From NCBI GenBank assembly GCA_036720245.1, contig DAIMNI010000028.1, positions 1-25,183 on the forward strand: DNA of 25,183 bases, given 5' to 3'. Positions 5,762 to 14,420 of the stretch are shown here, piece by piece. Below the pieces are notes generated by a model, which made no database searches, had not been told where the DNA came from, and was given only the letters and a program-made list of their open reading frames with translations. The translations under genes were made by a program, and so were the position numbers. This DNA comes from JAAZMA01 sp036720245. GTDB lineage: Bacteria > Bacillota > Clostridia > Tissierellales > Tepidimicrobiaceae. How positions within the stretch are numbered: the stretch's first letter is position 1; each line of letters starts with the position of its first letter.

Positions 5762-7388
5762 TAAGTATCACATCCTCATATAAAATAGCCTGCGGCATTT
5801 TATTTCTTAGAATCCTATTTATAGTCGTAGTATAGAAATAGTTTTCACTAAAAAATTCCCTAGGTTTTTCTAAAGTTTTTATATCTCCATCAAACAACAA
5901 TGCACATCTATCCGAAAACCTTGCAGCAAATTCTATATCATGGGTGGCCATTACTATAGTCATTCCATCTGCCTTTAAATCTAATAACAGTTTCCCGATT
6001 TCATTTTTAGAAATTGGATCTATACCTTTAGTGGCTTCATCTAGTAATAGTATTTTAGGCTTGGCTAACAATACTAATACCAATGCTAATTTTTGTTTCT
6101 CTCCGCCACTTATATCATAGGGGTGTCTATTTAATATATCTTCTAATTGAAATAAATTTATTAAATATTCAATATCCCTATCACTTGCATGAACTTTCTC
6201 ACCTCTATTGTATATTTCCTCTTTTACATTATCGTGTAGAAAATAAAGTATGGGGTTTTGGTCTAAATAGCCTATATACTTATATCTTTCACTTTCAGGA
6301 ATCTTATAGAAGTTTTCCCCATTTAAATAAATTTTCCCATACTTAGGCTTATATGCTCCTCCCAACAACCTTAATAATGTGGATTTTCCAGAGCCATTTC
6401 CACCAAGTATAGATAGTATTTCCCCTTTGTGAATATTTAAATTTAATTTATTTAATACTAAGGGTCTTTCCCTTTCATATTTAAAAGAGATATTTTTTGC
6501 TTTAATAATTGTATCTCTTTCCCCACTATTAGATACGGGTAAAAAGCTTTCCCCTATATCTAGATTTTTTATCCAGTCCCTTCCTTCTCTAACTGTGAGG
6601 GGCATAGAGTTTTCACCTTTATCTAATTTAAAATATAGTTTAGAAATATCGGGAAGAAAATCAAAAAACATTTTATCATTTTTGCGGTATATATCTCTAG
6701 CCGCATCTCTTGGGCTACCTTCATATTTTATATTTCCCTTATCTAAAAAAATCACCCTATCAGCTATTGGAAATACATCGTCTAATCTATGTTCAGATAG
6801 TATAACAGTTATAGAATAATCCTTATTTAAACTTTCTAACATCTGAATAAAATCCCTTGAAGCTATGGGATCTAATTGAGAAGTAGGCTCATCTAATAAT
6901 AAAATTTTTGGCTGTAAAAGTAATACAGAGGCCAAATTTAAAATTTGCTTTTGTCCTCCAGATAAATTATGTATATCTTCGTATAATCTATCTTCCATGC
7001 TGAAAAATTGAACAATTTCTCCCATTCTCCTTCCCATAGTATCTAAGGAATACCCCAGATTTTCCATAGAAAAAGCCAGTTCATTAATGACTTTATCTGT
7101 AACGATTTGGGCATCTGGTTCTTGAAATACCATCCCAATATCTGAGGCTTGAATAAAGCTATCTAATTCTATAATATCTTTATTATTATATAGTATTTTC
7201 CCATATCTTCTACCCTCTGGTGCTATTTCTGTTTTTAATTGTTGTATTAGGGTGGATTTTCCTGAACCAGAGGGACCACAAATTAAAACAAATTCCCCTT
7301 CTTCTATATTTAAATTTATATTATCTAAGGCTTTTTTATCTTCATTTGGATATTTAAAAGAATAATCTATAAATTCTATTTGTGCCAT
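5748..7388 (-). CDS. Energy-coupling factor ATPase, two ABC domains fused (EcfA-EcfA')
   Basis: Cytoplasmic motor of the ECF transporter, 546 residues, two complete ABC domains in one chain. Domain 1: Walker A GPSGSGKST near 38-46, Q-loop VFQEPDAQ, signature LSGGQKQ, Walker B ILLLDEPTSQLDP, switch His in SEHRLDD. Domain 2 begins near residue 290: Walker A GGNGSGKST, signature ISGGEKQK, Walker B ILLLDEATKGIDP, switch His in ATHDIEF. Many Firmicutes carry the two ATPases as separate genes; here they are fused in tandem. The gene overlaps ecfT by 13 bp at its start and ecfS by 14 bp at its end, which suggests translational coupling and a dedicated rather than shared module. Confidence 0.93.
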   Translation of the reverse strand: MAQIEFIDYSFKYPNEDKKALDNINLNIEEGEFVLICGPSGSGKSTLIQQLKTEIAPEGRRYGKILYNNKDIIELDSFIQASDIGMVFQEPDAQIVTDKVINELAFSMENLGYSLDTMGRRMGEIVQFFSMEDRLYEDIHNLSGGQKQILNLASVLLLQPKILLLDEPTSQLDPIASRDFIQMLESLNKDYSITVILSEHRLDDVFPIADRVIFLDKGNIKYEGSPRDAARDIYRKNDKMFFDFLPDISKLYFKLDKGENSMPLTVREGRDWIKNLDIGESFLPVSNSGERDTIIKAKNISFKYERERPLVLNKLNLNIHKGEILSILGGNGSGKSTLLRLLGGAYKPKYGKIYLNGENFYKIPESERYKYIGYLDQNPILYFLHDNVKEEIYNRGEKVHASDRDIEYLINLFQLEDILNRHPYDISGGEKQKLALVLVLLAKPKILLLDEATKGIDPISKNEIGKLLLDLKADGMTIVMATHDIEFAARFSDRCALLFDGDIKTLEKPREFFSENYFYTTTINRILRNKMPQAILYEDVILNEYI

Positions 7389-8251
7389 TTGATTTTGTCC
7401 ATCCCTTCTATAATTATAGGAATCCCCAAATATAGGATATATAGAATAAAAAATAAACTGGTTTTAAAATCAAAACTAATAGAAGAGACCTTGGGATATA
7501 TTTCGTAATGGATAATTCCATTATTCCATGAAAATATCAGCATAGATACACCCAATATAATAAATATTAGTACAAATATATCTAATTTATCCATTCTATA
7601 ATTAAAATAAAAACTTCGCTTTTTAACCACACCGTAGCCTCTAGCCCTCATAGACCTAGCCCTTATTATAGATTCCTCTAAGGACCAAATCACTAATACA
7701 TTTAATATCTTCATTTTTTCTATAATCTTTTCTTTAAAGCCATTCTCATTCTTTTCTCCGCCTTTTAATTCCTGAACTGTATTTATTTCCGCTATTCGTC
7801 TTTTCAATAATGGTACAAAGCCCATAGTCATCATAATTAAAAAGCTAGTCTTCGGTAGCATATCTGAAAACAAATACATAAATTTATCATCTGTAATTAT
7901 TAAATTATAAGATAAAAATAATACCATAATACTTACTAAAGAAATAACTGTGCAGATTCCATATACAAGGGATTCTAATGTAATTACTTTATCAAATAAA
8001 TAAAATAAAACTGTTTTCCCCCTGCTAGAAATAATTGGATTAATTAAAATTATAATTATTCCCATAAATATATAAAACTTTTTATAAGATTTGAGCTTTT
8101 TACCCTTATCTTGAATAAAATTAATAGCTATTAAAACTAAGAGACCAGCCAATAAAAAAACTGGCTGATAAAAGGTCATAATTAAAATTATAGCTCCTAA
8201 ATAATATAAAAAGGAAGGAAGGGGATGGAGAGAGGAAAATCCATAGCCCAT
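7376..8251 (-). CDS. ECF transporter transmembrane (T) component
   Basis: Membrane scaffold that couples the ATPases to the S component, 291 residues. Hydrophobic helices cluster at both ends, around residues 12-45, 60-80, 90-120, 135-150, 225-245 and 262-282. The cytoplasmic coupling region contains EESIIRARSMRARGYGV near 193-209, with the Ala-Arg-x motifs by which EcfT contacts the ATPases. The ATG at 8251 shares one base with the stop of the DUF4430 lipoprotein gene (TAATG), and the 3' end overlaps ecfA, so expression is tied to both neighbours. Confidence 0.88.
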   Translation of the reverse strand: MGYGFSSLHPLPSFLYYLGAIILIMTFYQPVFLLAGLLVLIAINFIQDKGKKLKSYKKFYIFMGIIIILINPIISSRGKTVLFYLFDKVITLESLVYGICTVISLVSIMVLFLSYNLIITDDKFMYLFSDMLPKTSFLIMMTMGFVPLLKRRIAEINTVQELKGGEKNENGFKEKIIEKMKILNVLVIWSLEESIIRARSMRARGYGVVKKRSFYFNYRMDKLDIFVLIFIILGVSMLIFSWNNGIIHYEIYPKVSSISFDFKTSLFFILYILYLGIPIIIEGMDKIKWHK

Positions 8252-8943
8252 TATTCCCCTCCCCCTTTATTTTCATATTCCCTTCCCAAATCTATTGTAT
8301 ACAACCATTCTATTTTATCTCCATCATTTAATTTATAGCTACCACTACTTGATGAAATAGTTTCCCCATTTACCCTAAGTATCCAGCCTGATTCTGGGCC
8401 TTTATCAAATTCATAAATATTGTCTATACCCTTAATATATACACTAGATTTTTTCCCACCATATTCCATTTGTATATTATTCTCTTTTGTTACTTGCTTT
8501 AATATATCAAGTACTGTGTCCCCTTCCTCTAAATCTACTTCTGTAGTCTCTAATATAGTGCCTACATCCTCTGGGCCAATTATAGATATGCTAACACTTG
8601 GATTATTGTCTTTTACTTCATTTAAAGGGGTAGGTTTTTCATCCTCCGGCTTATCACTTTTATTAGATATAGGTTTATCAGGTGTAGAATCCTGTTGTTT
8701 TTCCTTATCAGAATCTACATTTTCTTCTAGTTCTTCTTTGTCATCCTTATCATTGTCCCCTATTTTTTCATTTATTTCTTCATCATTATCTTCATTGTTC
8801 TCTTTATTATTCTCTTCCTTGACTATTACTTTATCATCTTCTATTTCTTCCACTTCCGCCTGAGATTTTTTCCCACATCCTATAAGTGTAAGACTTAAAA
8901 TTAGAATTATAGAAATTAGGGTAAATAATTTCTTGTTTCTCAA
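8251..8943 (-). CDS. Lipoprotein with C-terminal DUF4430 (transcobalamin beta-domain-like)
   Basis: Predicted membrane-anchored surface protein of 230 residues. It has a lipoprotein signal (lipobox LIGC, Cys23), a very acidic low-complexity linker of Glu, Asp, Asn and Lys from about 29 to 110, and then a DUF4430 domain from about 114. The domain includes VDLEEGDTVLDILKQV, the aromatic/Gly stretch GPESGWILRVNG and GDKIEWLYTIDLGREY at the end. DUF4430 is the fold of the C-terminal beta domain of intrinsic factor and transcobalamin. The B12 riboswitch upstream, an alpha/alpha-barrel protein 29 bp before it and ECF genes overlapping after it all support a corrinoid-binding role. The long acidic linker could let the domain reach the barrel protein in the cell wall. 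Corrinoid binding is inference, not shown by residues. Confidence 0.88.
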   Translation of the reverse strand: MRNKKLFTLISIILILSLTLIGCGKKSQAEVEEIEDDKVIVKEENNKENNEDNDEEINEKIGDNDKDDKEELEENVDSDKEKQQDSTPDKPISNKSDKPEDEKPTPLNEVKDNNPSVSISIIGPEDVGTILETTEVDLEEGDTVLDILKQVTKENNIQMEYGGKKSSVYIKGIDNIYEFDKGPESGWILRVNGETISSSSGSYKLNDGDKIEWLYTIDLGREYENKGGGE

Positions 8944-8972
8944 TTTTAATTACTCCTTTCTAGGATAGTTTT

Positions 8973-10469
8973 CTAGTCTAATTCATGAATCCTCACCACT
9001 ATAGTAGCTGCCATTTCCCTTGTTACATTTCCTTTAGGATTAAAATAATTATTGTTTCCTGTCATAATACCTAGTTCATAGACTAAATTTATACTATCTA
9101 TTGCCCAATGGGAGGCTTTATCAATATCTTTTATTTCTTGTTTTTCTACTACTTTATTTATTTCTAAGGCTCTATATATCATTACTGCCATTTCTTCTCT
9201 AGTAATAGGATTATTTGGCAAAAATTTATCTCCACTACCTTGAATTACTCCAGCCTCATAAGCTTTCATAACTGAATCATAGTACCAAGCATCAGCTTTT
9301 ACGTCTGAAAATACCCCTTTAACTTCGTTTGCGTTTTCTAATTTTAATAAATTTGACAATATTGTAGCGAATTCCGCCCTTGTAATATTTCCCTTAGGAT
9401 CAAATAATTTATTTCCCCTACCTGAGATTAATCCAAGTTCTGTTGCTTTTCCAATAGATTCCCTAGCCCAATCAGAAGCCTTATCTATATCAGAAAAAGC
9501 AACTTTTTCTTCCTTTGGAAGCTCTACTAATTTTGCATCCTTCATATCATAGAATTTAAAATCCTTATTTACATATCTTTCATAGGATACAAGTCCCCTC
9601 AAAACCTGTTCAGTAGTAAAACCAAGGGAACCATCTTCTTTTTTATTTCCAAATCCTCCATCTTCTAATTGAAAGGATAATAATTTATCTACTAAATTGC
9701 CATCTTTTACAAATCTTTCATCCTCAGTTGGGTTTATATCTAAACTAGTCAATGCCACTAGGACCTGTGCCACTGATTCGCTAGAATCTCCAACCCATTC
9801 ATTTTCATAGCCTCCATCTTTTCCTTGATTTTTAGATAAATAATCTAAAGCCTTGTTTGTAGCAGTCTTTACTTCTTCTTTGTCTTGATAATTAGATAGT
9901 GCTTGAATTGCCATGGAAGTCATATCTACATCGCTACCCATATCTTTAGTCCATGCAAAGCCACCATCTTCTTTTTGTCCAGCTAATAATTCTTTAATTA
10001 TATTTTCTCTAGTCCATTTGGCATTATCTGGAATAGCGTAGTTTTTGCTATCTAATGCCAATAAGGAAAAGATTCCTCCACTATAGCCTTCGGCAAAGAC
10101 ATTTTCATGATTATATATTTTTTCTATAAAATCATAGCCAAATAAATCAGTAGCATTTAATCCTAGAGAAGAAGCCACTAGGGAATATCTAGCATAATCT
10201 GTTGCACTTTTAAATTCACCTTTTTTATCTTCTATTTCATTTCTAAATTCGCTTAAGCTAGATTTTGGGATTTCCCTATTTATACGTGCTAAGTCTATAA
10301 TTACCCAATCTGTAATTTCATCATTTTCTACTAGCCAATTTGCAGCATTGTCTATTGCATTTTTTATATCTAATTCTTCTTTTCCCTCTGCTAATACATT
10401 TAAAGGTATTAGTGTAATAACCATCATCAATATCATTAATGATGATATTGTTCTTTTAAAATTCTTCAT
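8973..10469 (-). CDS. SLH-anchored alpha/alpha-barrel surface protein (prenyltransferase/squalene-oxidase repeats), predicted corrinoid binding
   Basis: Secreted protein of 498 residues: signal peptide 1-27 (MKNFKRTISSLMILMM, cut after VLA), alpha/alpha-barrel repeats from about 35 to 310, then three SLH domains (about 318-375, 380-440 and 441-498), each with the TRxE/TREM signature. The repeats show QxxDGGF units (GQKEDGGFAW, NQGKDGGYEN, FQLEDGGFGN), each near a helix of the type DVDMTSMAIQALSNY. The latter resembles transcobalamin-family helices. No DxDD-type cyclase motif was seen, so terpenoid chemistry is unlikely. SLH domains attach the protein to the secondary wall polymer. It is the first gene behind the cobalamin riboswitch, with AAGGAGG before the start. 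I infer the first catch of corrinoid outside the membrane, handed to the DUF4430 lipoprotein and the ECF importer. Confidence 0.9.
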   Translation of the reverse strand: MKNFKRTISSLMILMMVITLIPLNVLAEGKEELDIKNAIDNAANWLVENDEITDWVIIDLARINREIPKSSLSEFRNEIEDKKGEFKSATDYARYSLVASSLGLNATDLFGYDFIEKIYNHENVFAEGYSGGIFSLLALDSKNYAIPDNAKWTRENIIKELLAGQKEDGGFAWTKDMGSDVDMTSMAIQALSNYQDKEEVKTATNKALDYLSKNQGKDGGYENEWVGDSSESVAQVLVALTSLDINPTEDERFVKDGNLVDKLLSFQLEDGGFGNKKEDGSLGFTTEQVLRGLVSYERYVNKDFKFYDMKDAKLVELPKEEKVAFSDIDKASDWARESIGKATELGLISGRGNKLFDPKGNITRAEFATILSNLLKLENANEVKGVFSDVKADAWYYDSVMKAYEAGVIQGSGDKFLPNNPITREEMAVMIYRALEINKVVEKQEIKDIDKASHWAIDSINLVYELGIMTGNNNYFNPKGNVTREMAATIVVRIHELD

Positions 10470-10490
10470 CTTATCTCCTCCTTAAAATAT

Positions 10491-10525
10491 AAAAACATCT
10501 TTCCACCAAAAAGATAGAAAGATGC
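10491..10525 (-). terminator. Riboswitch-controlled terminator in the cobalamin operon leader
   Basis: On the - strand CATCTTTC (10524-10517) pairs with GAAAGATG (10503-10496), followed by TTTTT. The upstream GTGAAAGA near 10543-10550 could pair with the 5' arm instead and act as antiterminator. It sits between the riboswitch and the first gene, the standard place for transcriptional control. Confidence 0.65.
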
Positions 10526-10579
10526 TCGTATGTATATAAGATTCTTTCACCCTCCCATCCTCGTGGTTAAGTTAAATAA

Positions 10580-10715
10580 TTTTATAGCAGGTTTCCTGAC
10601 TCCGATTCATTGTAGACTATTCCTTCCCAAATTGTTCAGTGGCTTATTATAGTCAAACTCCTCGTTACAGTGGCGGGACCGCATTGGTTTTTCACCAATT
10701 TCCCTTCCTATAAAA
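10580..10715 (-). promoter_or_regulatory. Cobalamin (B12) riboswitch
   Basis: The - strand carries the conserved blocks in order: AGGGAAATTGGTGAAAA, then GCGGTCCCGCCACTGTAA, then AGCCACTG, and finally GAGTCAGGAAACCTGC. The outer P1 stem is a perfect 8-bp TTTTATAG/CTATAAAA pair (10708-10715 with 10580-10587). A terminator follows at 10491-10525. Adenosylcobalamin-class ligands should switch the downstream operon off. The gene-free stretch 10470-10855 holds only this element, its promoter and terminator, and the leader of the next + strand gene. Confidence 0.95.
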
Positions 10716-10740
10716 CTAATATTTAATTTACTTTAATTTT

Positions 10741-10769
10741 ATAGTATCAGAGTTGCAGATTGCTGTCAA
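10741..10769 (-). promoter_or_regulatory. Sigma-A type promoter of the cobalamin operon
   Basis: TTGACA (10769-10764), 17 bases, TACTAT (10746-10741). Transcription would start about 20 bases before the riboswitch P1 stem. Confidence 0.75.
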
Positions 10770-10855
10770 CAAGATTGTGAGTAGCAGAATAACTATCACA
10801 ATTTAATAAATCGGGAATATTATAATATTAAATATGCTATTTAGGAGGCCAATCT

Positions 10856-11305
10856 ATGAATTGTTATCACATACAAATACCCCAAATGCCCATATTAGGA
10901 CCCTATAGTTTTCAGGAAATTATTCAGTTTATCTACGAGGCAATAATTGGCGAAGCTACAGCTGCAGAATTTTATTCTAGATTAATTAATGATGCCCCAG
11001 ATGAACTCCACAGGGAATTTATTCAACATGCCCATGATGATGAATTGGAACATCTTTATGCTTTTACAAAGCTATATTGCCATTTAACAGGGCGAATCCC
11101 TCAATATACTATAGATCCAGTTGTATATGGAAGTTATAAAGAAGGATTGCTTCGTGCACTAAAGGATGAGTTGGATGCTGGCGAATTTTATCGGGATGTA
11201 CAACTTTCTACTACAGATCAATTGATTAGAGATACTTTTTATTTTGCTATGGTAGATGAATTAGAGCATGCTACTATGTTTAGTACACTATATAATACTT
11301 TATAA
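10856..11305 (+). CDS. Ferritin-like di-iron protein
   Basis: A four-helix-bundle ferritin-like protein of 149 residues, cytoplasmic. Candidate di-iron ligands come in the expected order: Glu33/Glu38 in GEATAAEFY, ExxH at Glu63-His66 in DDELEH, Glu105/Glu110 in DELDAGEFY and ExxH at Glu135-His138 in DELEHA. There is no rubredoxin domain, so it is not a full rubrerythrin. The fold suggests peroxide or iron handling, but the exact reaction is unknown. The start has GGAGG a few bases upstream and a TATAAT at 10821-10826 with no good -35 hexamer. A strong terminator follows at once, so it is monocistronic. Confidence 0.85.
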   Translation: MNCYHIQIPQMPILGPYSFQEIIQFIYEAIIGEATAAEFYSRLINDAPDELHREFIQHAHDDELEHLYAFTKLYCHLTGRIPQYTIDPVVYGSYKEGLLRALKDELDAGEFYRDVQLSTTDQLIRDTFYFAMVDELEHATMFSTLYNTL

Positions 11306-11325
11306 AAGCCCTAAGGGGCTTTTAT
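11304..11325 (+). terminator. Intrinsic terminator after the ferritin-like gene
   Basis: AAAAGCCC (11304-11311), a TAAG loop, then GGGCTTTT (11316-11323), continuing into ATTATTG. It overlaps the stop codon by two bases. Confidence 0.85.
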
Positions 11326-11332
11326 TATTGTT

Positions 11333-11353
11333 AAACTATTTGTAGAATAGTTT
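11333..11353. promoter_or_regulatory. Dyad upstream of the amidohydrolase gene
   Basis: AAACTATT and AATAGTTT (8-bp arms) around TGTAG, about 50 bases before the amidohydrolase start. It could be an operator or a weak hairpin; no matching regulator is recognised in the window. Confidence 0.3.
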
Positions 11354-11401
11354 GTAAATTTATGATATTATGAAGTTAAAATAATAATGGGAAGTGGTTC
11401 T

Positions 11402-13351
11402 ATGACAAAATTTTACTTTAAAAGAAAATACATATTTTTAATGGCACTTATATTGTGCTTTAGCCTTATACCCCCAGATATTTTGGCCAATGCCGATGGG
11501 GAAAAATACGATATTGTAATTAAAAATGGAACCATATTTAACCCTTCTACCGACCATGAATTAGAAGAATATAATTTGGGAATCAAAGGGGAGAAAATAA
11601 CTCGGATTACTAAGGCAAATATTTCTGGAAAAGAAGAAATAGATGCCCGAGGGTTATATATTTCTCCAGGTTTTATTGACTTAATTTCATACGATCCAAA
11701 TTCTGTAGGGATTAGGCTAAAGGTTCTAGATGGGGTTACTAGTAATTTGGCCATGCACGGAGGTACAGAAGATGCCGAAAAATGGTATAATGCTTGGGGA
11801 AAAAATGGAGTCCTAACTAATTATGGTGCCTCCTCCTTTGTTACTAGACTTAGATGGCCTATAGTTGGCTATGGAGTAGATGCAGAGATGACAGATCCTG
11901 AAGATATTGAAAAATTAATAGAAGCTAATAGAAAAAATATAGAAGCTGGAGCTTTAGGTATATCCTTTAGTTTTGAATATGTACCTGGTGTTAAATACGA
12001 GGTAGTGCCTCTATTAAATTTAGCCAAAGAATATAATGTACCTACATTTTACCATCTTAGATATTCAGATGGGGATAGATGTCTAGAAGGTGTTCAGGAA
12101 GTTATAGATTATGGCAAGGAAACTGGAGCTGCAATTCATATAATGCATATAAATAGTACTGGTGGTACTTTTCATATGGAAGAAGCCTTAAATATGGTAA
12201 AAGAAGCTAGGGAGGATGGATTAGATATTACTGCCTGTGTATATCCCTACGATTATTGGGCTACCTATATCGACTCTGCTAGATTTCGCTCTGGTTGGCA
12301 AGATAGATTTAGAATTGATTATGAGGATTTACAAATAGGTGGTACAGATACTATAATTACTGCCGAAACCTTTGCACAATATAGAAATCAGCATTTATTA
12401 GTAGCAGCCCATGGGTCTATGCCTGAAGAAGAATTAAGAATGTGTTTAGAAGATCCAGATATAATGATAGGTAGCGATACTATAATAGAACCATCTGGAA
12501 ACAATCATCCTAGAGGGGCAGGAACTTATAGTCGGATGTTTGGAAAATACGTAAGAGAGGACAAAGTCCTATCTACTATGGATGCTATTAAAAAGGTAAG
12601 TTATCTACCAGCTAAAAGAATGGAATCGGCTGCACCACAAATGAGATATAAAGGTAGAATTGAAATTGGTGCTGATGCAGATATTACAATATTTGATCCA
12701 AATACTATAATAGATAAATCTACAGTCAAAGATACTTCTAAACCTTCCATTGGTGTAGAATATGTTATTATAAACGGAGCAATAGTCAAAAATAAAGATG
12801 GTATAGTAAATGGAGTACACCCTGGGAAACCTATAAAATCCTATTTTGTAGATAAAATTCCCGAGGAGGAAACCATACCCTTTAGTATTAAATTAAATAA
12901 TAATGATGAACAAAAATTAAATAATATATATAAAATAGATGGACAAGAGTACATTCCCATAGATGAATTGGCTACTTATCTAAATATTAATATGGAAAAC
13001 AATATTAACGGTGAAATTATCCTTAAAGATAATGGACAATTTGAGATAGGAAATAATAAAGCCAAAATTGATAATAAAGAAATTATATTAGATTCTGAAC
13101 CAATTATTTACAAATCTAATGTATACATTAATATAAATGATATAGAAAAACTATTAAATGAAGATTATAAATTTCAATTAAATGAAGGCGAAATTTTATT
13201 GGAATACACAGCCAGTACACCAGAAGCAGAAGTAGAAAATAAAGAAGAAGAAAAAACAGAAAATAATAAAAAGTCCTTAGTTATACCCTATTTATTTGCT
13301 ATTGTTTTAATTGGAATTGTATTGGTGTTGTTTAAACAAAACAAAGATTGA
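11402..13351 (+). CDS. Membrane-anchored amidohydrolase-family protein (D-aminoacylase-like) with C-terminal stalk domain
   Basis: 649 residues: signal peptide 1-30, amidohydrolase barrel about 35-480, a copper-amine-oxidase N-domain-like stalk about 495-600 (GQEYIPIDELATYLNI, then NVYININDIEKLL), an acidic linker, and a C-terminal membrane helix ending KQNKD. The protein would face outward with both ends near the membrane. The barrel resembles N-acyl-D-amino-acid deacylases, with His218 (FYHLRYSD), His249 (IHIMHINS) and Asp359 (IGSD) in place. However, the usual HxH after PGFID is LIS (94-96), and the Cys of GNCG is replaced by His119 (AMHGG). The metal centre is therefore altered and activity uncertain. 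The start at 11402 is chosen because GGAAGTGG precedes it; the ATG at 11387 has no such site. Two hydrolase genes follow on the same strand. Confidence 0.82.
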   Translation: MTKFYFKRKYIFLMALILCFSLIPPDILANADGEKYDIVIKNGTIFNPSTDHELEEYNLGIKGEKITRITKANISGKEEIDARGLYISPGFIDLISYDPNSVGIRLKVLDGVTSNLAMHGGTEDAEKWYNAWGKNGVLTNYGASSFVTRLRWPIVGYGVDAEMTDPEDIEKLIEANRKNIEAGALGISFSFEYVPGVKYEVVPLLNLAKEYNVPTFYHLRYSDGDRCLEGVQEVIDYGKETGAAIHIMHINSTGGTFHMEEALNMVKEAREDGLDITACVYPYDYWATYIDSARFRSGWQDRFRIDYEDLQIGGTDTIITAETFAQYRNQHLLVAAHGSMPEEELRMCLEDPDIMIGSDTIIEPSGNNHPRGAGTYSRMFGKYVREDKVLSTMDAIKKVSYLPAKRMESAAPQMRYKGRIEIGADADITIFDPNTIIDKSTVKDTSKPSIGVEYVIINGAIVKNKDGIVNGVHPGKPIKSYFVDKIPEEETIPFSIKLNNNDEQKLNNIYKIDGQEYIPIDELATYLNINMENNINGEIILKDNGQFEIGNNKAKIDNKEIILDSEPIIYKSNVYININDIEKLLNEDYKFQLNEGEILLEYTASTPEAEVENKEEEKTENNKKSLVIPYLFAIVLIGIVLVLFKQNKD

Positions 13352-13356
13352 TTTTA

Positions 13357-13365
13357 TGATATAAT
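13357..13365 (+). promoter_or_regulatory. Extended -10 element before the first alpha/beta-hydrolase
   Basis: TGATATAAT matches TGnTATAAT 33 bases before the start at 13398, with no clear -35. The hydrolase genes may have an internal promoter as well as read-through from the amidohydrolase. Confidence 0.35.
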
Positions 13366-13397
13366 GTATTTACAATTTTATTTGAAAGGATAAATAT

Positions 13398-14405
13398 ATG
13401 AAAATTGATTTTAGCTATAATAAAAAAAATATAGATTATGTTTCAGGATACTTTTTCAAGGGAAAAAGTTATAGATGTTCCTATGTAAGATATAATTCTC
13501 TTTATAGAAATCCTGCACCTGGTACAGAAAAAGTAGAAATGTATTTTTTCCAACCTAAAAAAGAAATTCGAGCCTCTACTTTAATTCTCCATGGACTAGG
13601 TAGTAGAAATATTAAATTTTTTCTATGGCTAGGCCCCCATTTAGCCAATGCAGGTGTTAGCTCTACTATATTAATATTGCCTGGAAACTATACTAGAGTC
13701 GAAAATAATTCTATGAGTGGTAGGTCCTATTTATATCCTGATTTAAATATTATGTATCAATTTTGGGAACATGGTGTAGTAGATACCTTAACTACTATAG
13801 ATCTATTAGAACAAGAAGGCTTTTGGAAAAAGAATAATATAATCTTAGGATACTGTTTAGGTGGAATGCTTTCCACTATGGTAGGTGCCATAGATAAGAG
13901 AATTACGCATCTCTTATTTATGACTACTGGAGGGCATATGCCTAGAATAATCCATCAATCTCCTGCTACAGCTTTTGCTAGAAGAATGATGGAAAAAGGG
14001 TTTAAAACAAGCTATAATCTTTCTGATATGAATGTATTATATGATATTTATGATAAACAATTTCCTATGGTAAAAAAAATGAGTTTAGAAGAAATAGTTT
14101 CTAATGAAGATATTCATCCTTTATTTAAAATAGACCCTATTTCTTATGCCCATTTATTAGATATGAAAAAAGTAACTTTTATAGATGCTTATTTTGATTC
14201 TACATTACCTGTAAAATCTAGAAAAGCATTATATGATGAAATGTATGGTGCCAATAGGAAAGTTTTACCCATATCACATGTAAATTGGTTGCCCTTTGGC
14301 TATCCAGTAGCTAAATATATACTGCATAAATTAAATATAAATGCAAAAGAGGCTAAAAAGGCATTATTGACTAGAGAATATATTGGAAATCCTTTGGAAA
14401 AATAA
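13398..14405 (+). CDS. Alpha/beta-hydrolase with cysteine nucleophile
   Basis: A 335-residue alpha/beta-hydrolase, probably cytoplasmic, with no signal peptide. The oxyanion region is LILHGLGSR near 62-70. The nucleophile elbow is GYCLGG with Cys153, a GxCxGG pattern as in dienelactone hydrolases and PHA synthases rather than the usual GxSxG. The acid is probably Asp267 (DAYFDSTLP) and the base His294 (LPISHVNW). The substrate cannot be deduced. GAAAGGAT precedes the ATG. The neighbouring gene 15 bp downstream is another alpha/beta-hydrolase of a different subfamily, so this is not a recent duplication. Confidence 0.82.
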   Translation: MKIDFSYNKKNIDYVSGYFFKGKSYRCSYVRYNSLYRNPAPGTEKVEMYFFQPKKEIRASTLILHGLGSRNIKFFLWLGPHLANAGVSSTILILPGNYTRVENNSMSGRSYLYPDLNIMYQFWEHGVVDTLTTIDLLEQEGFWKKNNIILGYCLGGMLSTMVGAIDKRITHLLFMTTGGHMPRIIHQSPATAFARRMMEKGFKTSYNLSDMNVLYDIYDKQFPMVKKMSLEEIVSNEDIHPLFKIDPISYAHLLDMKKVTFIDAYFDSTLPVKSRKALYDEMYGANRKVLPISHVNWLPFGYPVAKYILHKLNINAKEAKKALLTREYIGNPLEK

Positions 14406-14420
14406 TTTTAGGAGAGAAAT

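Noticed and set aside
8420..8863. Serine-rich + strand frame of 147 codons
   Set aside because: It is the complement of the acidic Glu/Asp linker of the DUF4430 lipoprotein; no ribosome binding site.
8973..10469. Terpene cyclase or prenyltransferase function suggested by the squalene-oxidase-type repeats
   Set aside because: Signal peptide, SLH anchoring and riboswitch context do not fit, and no cyclase acid motif was seen.
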